A stretch of 64,000 nt of DNA, taken from positions 1 to 64,000 of the forward strand of contig NAJO01000006.1 in NCBI GenBank assembly GCA_002077065.1, in the 5' to 3' direction. The notes under the pieces are model-generated. The model saw nothing but the letters and a program-made list of their open reading frames with translations, did no database searches and was not told where the DNA came from. Origin of the DNA: Cryoendolithus antarcticus. Lineage: Eukaryota; Ascomycota; Dothideomycetes; Cladosporiales; Cladosporiaceae. The position numbers and the translations under genes were made by a program. Shown in pieces: positions 1 to 10,865 of this stretch. How positions within the stretch are numbered: the first letter of the stretch is position 1; each line of letters starts with the position of its first letter.

Positions 1-324
1 AGTACTAGAGCGACTTTGCATTCGAAGCGTATATAAAGCATAAGCTAAGCATAGCGTTTTATCCGTAGATAGATAGACAAATAGAAAGAATAAATTAAAC
101 ACTAGAATAGTACTTACGGTATTATTCTTCTAAAGAACAAGATTAATGGTCTTTAAAGCTATAGTAAGCTAAATTCGCGGTTAATAATAGCGTATACTAG
201 GCGACTCGTATAAGTCCCTTCGAGCTATTATATAGTTAGTATCTAGAGATTCGAGACCCGATTCGAGACGAATCTCGGGAGGAGAAGGTACTAGTAGCGG
301 CTAAGCGTGTAAGAAGTATGCGAA

Positions 325-880
325 GCGTATACGCGGCGCTTATAGAGCGCTAGCGTATAGCCTAGGAGTCGTAGAAGATGTACTAAAACAAGCGCTAGAA
401 GCCGATAACGTTTAAAGTCGGTAATAAGGTGCTATTATTAATAAAGAATCTACGGCTATAAGGCGAAAAGAAGAAGCTTAGCGCTAAGTACGTCGGGCCG
501 TTTCGGATCCGTAACGTAGTCGGGCCGTAAGCTTATCGCCTATTACTTCCGACGTCGTATATTATTTATAATGTCTTTTATATATCGTTACTTAAGCTAT
601 AGAGGTAGCGAGTAGGCGAGGAGCTTACTAAGCCTATACCTCTAGTAGAGCATAATAACGAGTAGGAAGTTAAGGTAATCTAAGGCTCTAAGAAGTAGAA
701 GGGCAAGTAATAGTATTTAGTCTAGTAGAAAGGATAGCTAGAAGAATATACTAGTTAGGAGCTAAAAGAGCACTATAAGGGAGCTAAGGAGATAATTAGC
801 GTATAGGAGGCGTAGGCTAGGAGTATGAAGTTAACGAGAGCGAAGCGGGTAAGACGGTAAGAAGTAAGTAGGTAGGAAGT
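325..880 (+). mobile_element. Chromovirus (Ty3/gypsy) integrase tail and chromodomain, RIP-mutated
   Basis: In one + frame, read through TAA/TAG stops, bases 411-610 give the C-terminal part of a Ty3/gypsy integrase. The recognisable landmarks are FKVG, KKLSAKYVGPF, AYRLLLP and YISLLKL. Bases 667-797 follow in the same frame and resemble a chromodomain, with YLV, KG, EEYTS and ELKEH spaced as in chromovirus integrases. The stops fall at expected Gln and Trp codons, as RIP would produce. Reverse transcriptase and RNase H would lie to the left, outside the window. The element is certainly inactive. Its family assignment rests on motif reading only. Confidence 0.75.
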
Positions 881-2671
881 TATTAATTTCCTACCGCGCT
901 ACGTAGGCGTAACGCCGCCGTAGAGTAGGGGCGGCGACGGGAGTATACTAGCGGACCTATCGCCCCTCTCTTACCTCCTCTCCTCTCTATCTTCCTCCCC
1001 TCTTTACTCCTCCTCCTCGCTCTCCTCCTCCTCGAGGGCGGCGGCGGGGCCGTCCGGGCCTAGTAGCGCGTCGACGCTAGCGAGGTTAGCCGGCGTAGCG
1101 CCTACGAGGCGTAGGCCCTACGTATAGAATTAGTATATACTACGCGCGGTAAAAAATATTTAGAAAAAACTTACTACCTTCCCTAACTCTACTAACGCTA
1201 GTACGCCGCGGCGTAGCGACTATATCTCTAAAATAGAGACGTCGGTATTACGGCCCGCCTACGTACCGCCTACGGTAGGCTTACGAGGCGACGCGCGGTC
1301 GCCGGCGAGCTTATTACGGTTACGGTCTAGGACCTTAAGCTTAGCGGCTAGGACGTTAGTATAGGCGCGCGCGGTACGTAGGAGGCGTATATCTAGGGCG
1401 TCGTTACCCTCTAGGTTACGCGTAAGCGTAGCGCGCGCGCGGACGACCTCGTTAAGGAAGGGGATTAGGGCCTAGTCGGTCGGTATATACGTATACTTAC
1501 CGCTTACGTAGCGCTAGTACTTCTAGGCGAAGGGACCGAAGTCCGTATCGTAGTCGTACTCTACTTAAGCTATTAGTATACGAGGTACTTACGAAGCGCT
1601 TACGAAGCGTAGGAATAACGCGTACCGTCTATATTATCGTTAAGGTAGGGAATATACCGGTTATAGATCTTAATAAGGGGAGTTAAGTTATTAGTCGCTA
1701 TTACGTCGTACGTACGGGAAACGTACGTAGTACGTACGTATATAGTACGACGAGCTTATAGTACGCTTAATAAAAATAACTTATAAGAGGCGTAAGTATA
1801 TTAAGAAGGGAGTAGGAAAAGCGTAGCTTATAAGTAAGCGGAGCGCTTTATTATTATTATCCTAACTAGGAAATTCTATAATATTCTATAAAGCTAAATA
1901 ATAGAAGGCGCGCGAGGGAGTTAATTTACGTACTCTACGCGTATATTACGAATACGCGTCTCGCCTACGATAAAGGAATATATATTCCTACGATTACTAT
2001 ATAGTTACCTCGGTAATAAGTATACTACGACGATAGGAAGTTATTGCCTACGCTATATACTATTCCGCTTAGTCGAGGACGACTAATATAGGAGGGGAGG
2101 TAATTATTATAGGACGTAGTTAGTATATAGTATAGGCGTCGAAGCCTAATAGCCTTAGGTACGAAGCTTAGCGGCTATATACGTACTACCTACGAGTTAT
2201 AGGCGGATAATACGGAAAGTAGCGATTAGTCTTAGGATCTAGGCGGTACTTACCTAGGGTCGTCCTATACGTTACGAGATACCTATACTATAGATATCCT
2301 TTATTAAGCGCCTCCTATCGTACTCTTCGATTCTTTCTCTATTACGGATCTCCCTCTAGCTTACTTCCGTCGTTAAGCGGAAGGTCTAGCGGGCGTACCT
2401 TATCGGCTACTTTCTTCGATAGGGTCGTAACTTTATACTATAGTACTCGCCTTCCGTCTAGCTCGTATAATTACGTAAATTCTAGCGCTACGGTATCGAA
2501 GATAGCCGAGAGATCGAAGTATCGAGAGTATCTAGATCCTAGAGAGTTAATCCCCCGGTAAAAACGGTAGACGTTAATAGTATAGTAAGTATATTAATTT
2601 CTTAGACTATAGTCTACTAAATTATACGGCGGCCGAAGGTCCGGTAAATCTCCGGTAGAGTACGCGGGGTT
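881..2671. other. Unassigned RIP-mutated sequence
   Basis: This stretch includes a GC-rich patch (about 960-1110) with Ser/Pro/Ala-rich + frame coding traces that may continue the pol tail. Around 1200-1600 both strands show protein-like traces, so the orientation is undecided. I recognise no domain, no YxDD reverse-transcriptase motif and no clear LTR ends. Confidence 0.5.
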
Positions 2672-2697
2672 ATTTACTAGACCCGGGTCTAGTAAAT
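2672..2697. repeat. Perfect 26-bp palindrome
   Basis: The two 13-base halves are exact reverse complements with no spacer. The outer arm ATTTACTAGAC is the same as the arm of the inverted repeat at 6361-6387. The palindrome lies just beyond the protease end of the Gag-protease remnant. It may be an element terminus or a hairpin inside a repeat. The function is not known. Confidence 0.85.
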
Positions 2698-2779
2698 CCG
2701 AATAGGGAAGCTACGCCGTAGGGGTACTACCGACGACGATTACGAGGTACGACGGGGGATAGACGGTATAGATATCGCT

Positions 2780-5240
2780 TACTATATCGTATCTTCTTTT
2801 CCCGAGTCCTCCTTATCGCCGTCTTTATCCTACGCCTCTAATACTCCCGCGTACGCCTAGATAGTTACCCTTTCCCTATCGTCCTCCGATCGTATAGTAA
2901 TAAGAACTCTATCGGAAGGAGTCCGCCTAGTAGTAAGAGTAGTACGATAAGCGAAAGGCTCCCTAAGGATATACTCCGTAGATAGCGTATCCGTAATAAG
3001 GAGCGGAGTACGTATCCTTATATTACTAATATAGACTTCTATAGTATAAATTATTCCGTAAAAGGGCTAGGTCTTCTTATCCGCTATAACTATATAGTCT
3101 CCTCGGATATCCTTCGGTAGGTCTAATATTAGAAGTCCGGAGCGTATCGCGAGCGTAGTCGTAATAATATTTACCTTAGCCCCTAAATCGATAAGGGCCT
3201 TTATATTCGTAGCTCGACCGAGGCTAACGATAATACTTAGAGATATACTTCGATATAAAATACGAGACCTAAGGCGCGTATTAAGCTACCTAGCGGAGAG
3301 ATACGCTATAGGTAATCTAGTAAACCTAATATAGTACCCCTTTCCTCGCGCGGTAGTTACCTTATTTACCGCCGGCTTACTAGGGGTCCTACGGTTTTTA
3401 GTAAGGGCTTCTATAGTATCTAAGTCGATTTGTTTAAAGAATAGCTTTCTAAGACCAGGTATTACCTAGAACGCCTACCGTATAGTTACCGGGAAAGGCT
3501 AGTCTAGGAGCGCGATAGCTATATCTATTTCCGGTTCCGACGATACCGAGACGATAGTATCGGAAAGTTTCTTTATCTATCGTCGGGGAGGATCTTTAGG
3601 GTTAAGATTTACTAGCTTCTCCTATCGTCGGAGAGCCGCTTTTCGGTTTATCTTTACCTTCTCCGGTACCGCCTATTCGCCTTAGTTAAAGTCGACGTCT
3701 ATATCCTCCTACTATATAGCCGGCGCGGAGATATAATCCCCCGCTCGAGCGTACCGTAGCCGCGGAAGCGAGTACTAGGGTACTATAGTTACTATAAGTA
3801 CTCGCCCCTTAGCGTCGCCTTCCTCGTCGGAGGAATAATCCTCTACTTTAGCTACGCGCGTATTATTTATAGTAAAAGCCCTAATAGTAGGAGGAGGACT
3901 ATTCTTAACTTATTATTAGATCTCCGGTAGCTAGTTCTTTTAGGGTAGGTACTATAGCTTAGGACTAGGATTCTATAGTATTCTATACGCGAGTCGACTA
4001 GTAGCGGTCTAGTATATCTTCCCCTAAGCCTATAGGTCGTATATATCCGGATACCGCTTTCGTCCGTAGCTAAACTTTCTATATACGTAATACTTATACT
4101 TAGGGTATAATATCTAGGTACTATCTATAGGGTTTAGCCTACCTACCGGTCGACTAGGTAAGCTAGTCGGGTAGCTAGGTCGAGCTATATTAGAGGTAGT
4201 AGGGGTAGGAGTACGAGGGATATACTACTAAGTTGGTACTATAGGTCGACTAGCTACTATTACTACCGCCGTCGGCTCGGGGCGTAAGTAACTTATAATC
4301 GTAGCGAGGGTAACGGGGGGAAGGTTTATTAGGTATAGTTTCTCTAGAGTATCGAGTATCTAGATACGATTAAGTCCTATCTTAGCGAATAACTAGATTA
4401 GCTTATCTACCTCCGAAGTAGGCTACGACTACTACGGGCGATACGCGTTCGAGGGCGGTACGGTCTAATATATCGAGCTCGGAGGCTAGGGTACTACGGT
4501 AGGTATAGGTACCGGCGGCGCGTATATAGGGTAGGGATTCGAGGTAGGCGGGAAGGAAGGTAGAGCGTAGCTACGATCGTATAGTAGGGTAGTTCGATTA
4601 TATACTTCGGACTACCTACCTACGAGTTCCGAGATAGGACCTATTAGACCGGTATTAATTATAGCTATAGTAGCGTCGGCCTATGCTCCCTAGCGGACGT
4701 AGTTTATTAGGTGCTTAACGTCGACTCCCGATATAGTCCGAGGATCGATCTTAAACTTAATAATAAGCCTCTTCTAGAATTCGCTACTAAAGCTACGGAG
4801 GTAGAGCTTAACTTAGGTAGTTATACTAACTAATCTACCTACTTCCTCGATACGCTATAATAGTATCTAGAACTTACGCGTATAATCCGTATAACTAGGT
4901 ACTCTATCTCGATAGGCCCCCGATATAAAGGACTCGAGCGCTTCTTACGTATTAAGAATACCGTCCTTATCCTAGAGTCCGAAGTAGTCCTATATACGAC
5001 TAAATAGGTTATCTATTAACCCTCCGTAATAAGCTATAAGCTATCTAACTTTAAACCTTATTACCTCGTTATAGTACTCCTCTACTACGTTAATAGTATA
5101 CTCGACTAGCGTCCGATACCTACGTATTAGTCCCTTAAAACCGCGGACGAATTTCGATACGTTATATCCGTTAAAAATAGGCGGCGTAAGAGATAGGCCA
5201 GGTATAGGCTAAATTATTATAGAGTATATAGGGTTAACTA
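2780..5240 (-). mobile_element. Gag, zinc knuckle and aspartic protease remnant, RIP-mutated
   Basis: A single - strand frame, interrupted by stops, carries three retroelement parts in the usual order. A Gag-like region runs from about 5240 to 4600 (PPIFNG near 5180, then KFVRGFKGLIRRY and LYLRSFSSEF). A zinc-knuckle trace at 4051-4092 has Tyr at the three Cys positions and at the His position of a CX2CX4HX4C box, exactly what RIP does to TGC/TGT and CAC/CAT codons. A retropepsin-type active site follows at about 3175-3200, reading ALIDLGAKVNII, where D-L-G stands for D-S/T-G (bases 3181-3189). All three share one reading phase over about 1.6 kb, which argues against chance. No reverse transcriptase was found beyond it, so the copy is truncated or nested. 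It lies opposite in orientation to the chromovirus remnant. Confidence 0.75.
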
Positions 5241-6918
5241 GTTAGGCCGGTATAGTAGTACGGCTACGGTTAATACCGGCCTCGCTCTCTCTATATACTA
5301 ACGGGGTCGAGGACGTAAAAATATTAGGACTAGGTAAATCCTAGGCTACGGAAGCGACTCCCGAGGTAACGGTAGTATATTATAGAGGAGGGCGATAACC
5401 GTAGGCGATATAAGTCGCTCGACTAAGTTTAGTCGCGTCGTTAATACTAATATTAGAGTACTACGTACTAATATTAGTAGGAGGTATAATAGTAGTCCCG
5501 GGAGTAGGGAACGGTAGGCTCTTAAGGCTAGCTCGGTTTTACTACGCGGAGGAAGATATAGTTATCTAGAACTATTACTAATTATTAGTAGTTAGCAGGT
5601 TATATATAACGGTAGGTATAGGTAGGGAATAATAGCTATCTATCTAAAGTTCGGAGCTATAAGGTTAGCGGGTAGGACGTAGGCTTATAAACTACTCTCG
5701 TATACGATACTAGAGTAACTATTCGAAGGTTATAGCTAATACTATAATTAAACTTAGGGCGTAAATCTAGCTAAGGACTAGGGTTAGCGAAGTTAGAACG
5801 GCTAAAGCTACGCTATACTACTTAAGCGCCTAAGAGCGGTACGTCGTAGATTAATATACTAACTATTCTAGGTCCTTTCTCTCGCGTAGTCTCTACTCGT
5901 ATATAGAGGATTAGAGGCGTTTTACTTTCTTAGGTAGAGATAGTCGTCTATTTTGAGTACGGTATCGCGTTACCGAAGGAGCGGTCGGTTAGCGAAATTA
6001 GCGTATCGTACTATAGTATATAGTAGGATTAGGCGGCGGGTATAAGGGGAGGGAGGTTAACGAGAGCAAAGGCACTCGTCGTTTATAGAAGCGATACTAA
6101 ATTTATAGTAGGAGCGGAGCGTCCTACCTACGAGAGTAGTTCGGAGGTAGTATCTATTCGGAGTCGGAAGTTAGTAGTATAGTCGGAATATATAGTATAA
6201 AGACTATAGGCCTTACGGTAACCGTATAGTCTAGTTATATATAAAGAAGATAAATCTCCCTCTCTCTACTTTACCGTCGTATCCTTATTACCTCGTAGTA
6301 TACCCTAGTAGTATATAAGTATAGCCGCTATAGCCGCCTATCTCTATACGACGCCTCCTTATTTACTAGACCGGTAGTCTAGTAAATTAGCCCTACGACA
6401 ATACCTATTATTATACTCTAAGTACTTAAGGAGTTTATATAAGTACTACTAGAATATCTTTATCTTTAATATATCTCTAGAATACTACCTCTAATTTACT
6501 AGGGTAATATAGATAGAGTATATAGTATTAATCTATTTTTCTAAAGTATAATAGAGGCGTAGAAGATAATAAAAGGATCTATAAGAGTATAGGAAAGCTC
6601 TAGGAGCGAGAAATATAGTTACCGCGTAAATTTCGTAGCGAAAATAGCTAGGGAATATAGGGTAACTAGTAACCGCGTAAGGGGAACTCGAGGTAACCGG
6701 TTTCCGCGTAAAACCTAGTCGGGATAACCCGGGTTAACTCCGAAACCGTTTTGTAGAACGAACGTCTAGTTCACTATTCGTTCGTTAACTAGCCTGTCTA
6801 TAAGCGGGTAAGAGTCGTTAAGGAGCGAGGCTATAGATAGACGCGAAGTCGGCGTAACGGAGGGCTAACGTGAAGTGCTATAGTCGAAAGAGCGCATCGG
6901 CGTGGCTAACTTCGGCCT
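5241..6918. other. RIP-mutated flank and transition to normal DNA
   Basis: No coding trace is recognised here. A CCGCGTAA motif occurs three times between about 6620 and 6710. Normal CpA/TpG use resumes from about 6750, so the RIP edge lies about 170 bp from the stop codon of the next gene. Confidence 0.5.
6361..6387. repeat. Inverted repeat, 11-bp arms and 5-bp spacer
   Basis: The arms ATTTACTAGAC and GTCTAGTAAAT flank the spacer CGGTA. The arms match those of the palindrome at 2672-2697. The two copies bracket the Gag-protease remnant, about 3.7 kb apart. Confidence 0.85.
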
Positions 6919-8676
6919 TCAAATGTCCTTGGCCGAGACTACTGGTGCCTGCTTGAGAACTAGAGAGACTGGAGTCATGCGCTGCGCTACCGTGGTTTCG
7001 GGTGTGAGTTGAGGGATCTCGGGATCAGAGCGAAACACAAGCGTAGCTGACTGTGGAATCTCGGCCAGCATAATGTAGACTTCGGTGCTGGTGTGAGCAT
7101 GCGTGGAGGGAAGATACTCCTCGATCGGCAGCTCGGCTGACAGCACAGGTGAGTCCGGAAACCCGGCAAAGTCCTCATCGCTGTCATTAGCGTCAGTGGC
7201 AGTATTGGGAACGACAACCGCTGGGGCGTCCAAGACCGGGGAACTAGGCGTCGTGGTCTTCGCCACATCGTTCATCTCAGAAATGGTGGCGTCAACGTTA
7301 GGAAGCTGAATCACTGCTGAGGTGTCCAGGACCGGAGAAGCGGTCGGCGTAGTGCTGAGAACGTCCTTTATCTCAGCATCGATGGCGCCAGCGTCGGGAG
7401 CTGTAACTGCCGATGTGTCTATGTCCTTGGTCGCGGAGTCCACTTGAGCGTCCTTGGGTTGGGCACTCGCCTCCTGCGTGAACTTGTCGCCGTTCATAGT
7501 CTGAGTGCTGTCCACAGTCTGGGAGGTGCCTTTGCCTGTCGAGGTCTCGGTGGTCGCGGTCTCAGGCACGTCGTTCTGAGGTACGTGGTTCTCTGCCTCG
7601 AGTTCCGCTTGAAGGCGCGCCGTCATCTCTTCACGGTCATCGTCTATGGCCTTCGTGAAAGCCTCACGCACCGCCGAGCCCTCCGACGTCCAGAAGGCTT
7701 TCATCAGACCTTTCTGGTCACGCTGCAAATATTTACGCACCCATTTAACCAGCACTCCGGCGCGCATACGCTTGCAGATCTGAGTGCCCATCCCAGGCAG
7801 CGTCATGATGGCACCCACCAGAACGTCAACATCAATCAACTCCATCGCCTTCTCCAGAAACTCTGGCTCTGCACGCATGGCGGTAGCCACTCTCTTCTGG
7901 TCGCAAGCCAGCAACACCTTGAGCAACACGTCCTTCTCCGCGATGTGGGCTATGACGCCCTCCTTGTCATCTTGGTCCAACTCATCGTAGCCGCGCATCA
8001 AGTGCTTCGCAATGGCAGATAGCTCCGGCTTCGGCTCTGGCTCTGCCTCTTCTGACTCTGACTCTGGCTCCGACTCTGGTGTCGTAGATGCCGCGTTCTT
8101 AGTCGGGCTCGGCTTCTTTCCTTTACCAGCAGACTTCTTGACAGTCGCCGCAGCCTGCTCCTCGACTTCCTCCTCAACCTTGACACCATTCACAGTGACC
8201 TTCCTGCCACGCCGCTTCTTCGGCTCCTCGACCTTCTCAATTTCCTCCTTGAGCTCCTTCAGCTCCTGCGCATTGAAAAACTTCTTCGCTGCCTTGCCAA
8301 CTTTCTCCCCAACGTCGTCGTACTTGGACGCCCATTGAATGCCCTCGGTCAGAGCCTGCCCAGTTAAACACGCATCGATAGTGCCTTCCTTGCGGACCTT
8401 AATATCCGCCGAGTATACCGCCTTCATGAACTCCTTCGGATAACCCTCCATCATAGTGTGCAGCTGCTCCACGTCGATACCGGTATCCTCCGCGTCGGCG
8501 CCATCGCAATGCGCCTGCAGCTGCTCCTCGATGTGCTCCAGAGCCTCCAAGTACTTCTGACCGAAGTGGTCATTGGGCACCTGCCTCAGCTGAATCTTCT
8601 TGCTGAGCTGGCTGAGCCAGCTACTGTTCGCAGCTATCTGGAAAAGCTCACACTGCAGGTTCGCGATGGAGTGCAA
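6919..8676 (-). CDS. Hypothetical low-complexity nuclear-type protein
   Basis: This is a long open frame of about 585 codons with no recognised family. The first 150 residues look globular and helical. They are followed by a Lys/Arg/Glu-rich stretch (EEPKKRRGRK, a possible nuclear localisation signal), an acidic Ser/Glu run (ESEPESESEEAEPEPKPE), a second helical part and a Thr/Ser/Pro-rich tail. The tail carries imperfect repeats around STTPTASPVLD and KTTTPSSPVLD. The upstream end of the open frame is a TTG codon with an in-frame TAG a little further upstream. The first in-frame ATG is at 8452-8454, at codon 75. Either translation starts there or a short upstream exon is spliced in; a plausible acceptor (gtgtag or gtgcag) lies near 8715. 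The stop is about 170 bp from the RIP block, so the C-terminus could be truncated or altered. Confidence 0.6.
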   Translation of the reverse strand: MHSIANLQCELFQIAANSSWLSQLSKKIQLRQVPNDHFGQKYLEALEHIEEQLQAHCDGADAEDTGIDVEQLHTMMEGYPKEFMKAVYSADIKVRKEGTIDACLTGQALTEGIQWASKYDDVGEKVGKAAKKFFNAQELKELKEEIEKVEEPKKRRGRKVTVNGVKVEEEVEEQAAATVKKSAGKGKKPSPTKNAASTTPESEPESESEEAEPEPKPELSAIAKHLMRGYDELDQDDKEGVIAHIAEKDVLLKVLLACDQKRVATAMRAEPEFLEKAMELIDVDVLVGAIMTLPGMGTQICKRMRAGVLVKWVRKYLQRDQKGLMKAFWTSEGSAVREAFTKAIDDDREEMTARLQAELEAENHVPQNDVPETATTETSTGKGTSQTVDSTQTMNGDKFTQEASAQPKDAQVDSATKDIDTSAVTAPDAGAIDAEIKDVLSTTPTASPVLDTSAVIQLPNVDATISEMNDVAKTTTPSSPVLDAPAVVVPNTATDANDSDEDFAGFPDSPVLSAELPIEEYLPSTHAHTSTEVYIMLAEIPQSATLVFRSDPEIPQLTPETTVAQRMTPVSLVLKQAPVVSAKDI

Positions 8677-10865
8677 CAGACGGACTCCGCACTGCCAGCA
8701 TTCGATCCTGCACTACACTTGGGTGGCGCCACACCTCCAATGAGGTTCGTGTGGCCTTTTGGGATGTTGAGCCTATGTGCACTGATAGCGCGCTGCACAG
8801 AGGCCATGACAACGCTGCTCGTAATTGCCATTGCCGGCAGCTGCACTGAGGTCGGGAGTCAAGGATGTAAGGATGGTATGGAGCTGCGCCTGGTTCGGGA
8901 CGAGTGGTGTTGCTCAGTGTGTAGAGGTGCTGGTATGGAGGTGGGCGGGGCTTTCGGTGTGTTGAGTGATGCGATGTTGTGGGTTCACTGGCCTGCTCGA
9001 GTGTGGAGGGATGAGGTGTGCTCGGGCTGGATCGCAAGTGTAGGTGCTGGTAGGCATCGAGAGCTCGGGAAAGCACTCGGTCACTGCTGTCCAATGGTAC
9101 CATGAGTTCGGGATGGTATCAAGTTGGTGGTGCGGAAGGATGTCGAGGCGTCGGGGTTGTGCGCAGTGTTTGAGGTTCAGTGTGGCAAATCGGGATGTGG
9201 GGGTATGATGGACTCAGTCAGAGCTTTCCTGAGGCGGGGCGAAGTCGCTGCGAAGGCGTCGCTTCAGTCAAGATGTTGTTGTCGACTGATCGCAGGCGTG
9301 CAAAGATCGGGAGTATAAACCGTCGCGAGGCCGTGGAGATCGGTCGTGATGGCGCTCGTAATTCTGGCTGTTATGTTGCGAGCATGATGGGCTCTCGAAA
9401 CGTAAAGGGTGCTCGGAAGATTAAAGTAGGACGGAAGAGTGTTTAGGATGAGAGGGGAGCATATGCTTAGGTCGAGGTGCTGTTCGCATAGACTACACCG
9501 ATGCCTAGACTAAGAAGTACCTACTCAAATGATGAGATGAAGTGATGATCACGTGCCTGTACTTACTCTTACTTTCGCGCCCCAGATGAACAGCGTGAGT
9601 TCCGACGCCTACAGACGGTGATCACCACCAGGCGCGGATCACCACCAGGCGCGGATCTTAGTACGCAGCCTATGCGGTATGAGAGCTTGCTAAAGAAACC
9701 GTTGCGAGAAAAGCACCACCAGAATGAGCATCTCTGCACGTTCTTCGGGCTGTGCTGCTTCGTGTCGAATCTTGGACACTGCGCTATGAGCGAGTACAGC
9801 ATTGGTAGAAGGGTGTCGAGGAACCGGCTCTGTGATTCAGTAAGGTGACTTGCGAAGCTTGAAACTGGGAAGCAGCGAATGTAGTAGTTACGACCGTTGA
9901 GAGAGTCCGCTTCTTATTGAGGGATAACGCAAGAAGGCAATGACTCTTGAGCGATTCATGCAATACGTTGGCCGGGTCCAATGTATGAGGTCTCATTGTC
10001 GTATAAGCAGCAGCGATTGCTACGCGTGCGCATGCGCAGACCAAGAGTGCTAGCTTCGGTGCCAACTGATGTTGGTAGCAGGCGGTCTGACTGTGTGTCT
10101 CGAGAGCTAAGTCCTGCCCCGAGAGCGACATGTGTATGTTGTGTGCCTGATGCTACGCTCGCGGATTTGCGTGGCAGCAACGCAATAGTCCTCCTGCCTC
10201 GGTCGCAGCTGTACCACCGCCCGATGAAAGCCGCGGTCTGGCCCAAGGCCTTCATCGACCACCAACACGGCTTTCCAGTACGAGGAACAGACGTGGCTCC
10301 CCGTGTGAAGGTGTCATACTTGGATGAATAGCCAGAGCGAAGCTCGTTCTTTACAACATTGGGTGTGACAGAGCAACGCTGTATAGGCTCCACGCGTAGG
10401 GTAGGTAGAGCGATACAATAGTAGCGACTTCCATGAGATGAGGGTGGTGTTGAATGGAAACTCGCCTTATCTAATTATCGCGTGTCCATTGTGCATCTAA
10501 GGTGGATCTAGTTGTTGAAGTCTAGTAGAGGATAGAAGTCAAGATCTAGACCTCGGAGACTTGGCGGTTATGCTCACAGCGGCAACATTAGGAATGAAGC
10601 GATAGCAGTCTCAGTCTTGTGAGACTGTAACAGATCTCCAGGACGAACTTGCCCATATCGTCGATGTCCTGGTAAGAGCGTAGTCGGGATGACTGGGTAG
10701 ACATCTCAACCAATTGTCGTCAAAAGACGAATTGCGGCGAGCGGAGGTCTTCTTACCAATCCACCCCAGTCCACCGCGGCGGTACGACATGGCACGATGC
10801 CCATTACCGAGATCCAGTTCCCCATCCTCACGCACTTCCTGTGCTCGGTAGAAAGTAACACGGGC
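8677..10865. other. Long intergenic region
   Basis: About 2.2 kb with only short overlapping frames in all phases and none recognisable. It probably contains the 5' end of the gene to the left and the promoter of ERV1. Composition is normal with no RIP. The only structure noticed is the short tandem repeat at 9620-9657. Confidence 0.5.
9620..9657. repeat. 17-bp tandem duplication
   Basis: The unit GATCACCACCAGGCGCG occurs twice head to tail, followed by GATC. It is exact, so it is probably recent. Confidence 0.9.

Larger units (their letters stand above)
170..6750. repeat. RIP-saturated dead repeat block
   Basis: Across this stretch the dinucleotides CpA and TpG are almost missing and TpA is very frequent, while CpG remains common even in GC-rich patches. 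This is the signature of repeat-induced point mutation, a premeiotic process of filamentous ascomycetes that changes C to T mainly in CpA. It does not look like general CpG deamination. No long open frame survives. Where ancestral protein can be read, stops fall where Gln (CAA/CAG) or Trp (TGG) would be expected. CpA and TpG reappear in the first 160 or so bases and again from about 6750. The edges are set by eye. Confidence 0.9.

Noticed and set aside
1200..1600. Protein-like traces on both strands inside the RIP block
   Set aside because: Both orientations read similarly well after ignoring stops, and neither shows a domain. Left as unassigned repeat.
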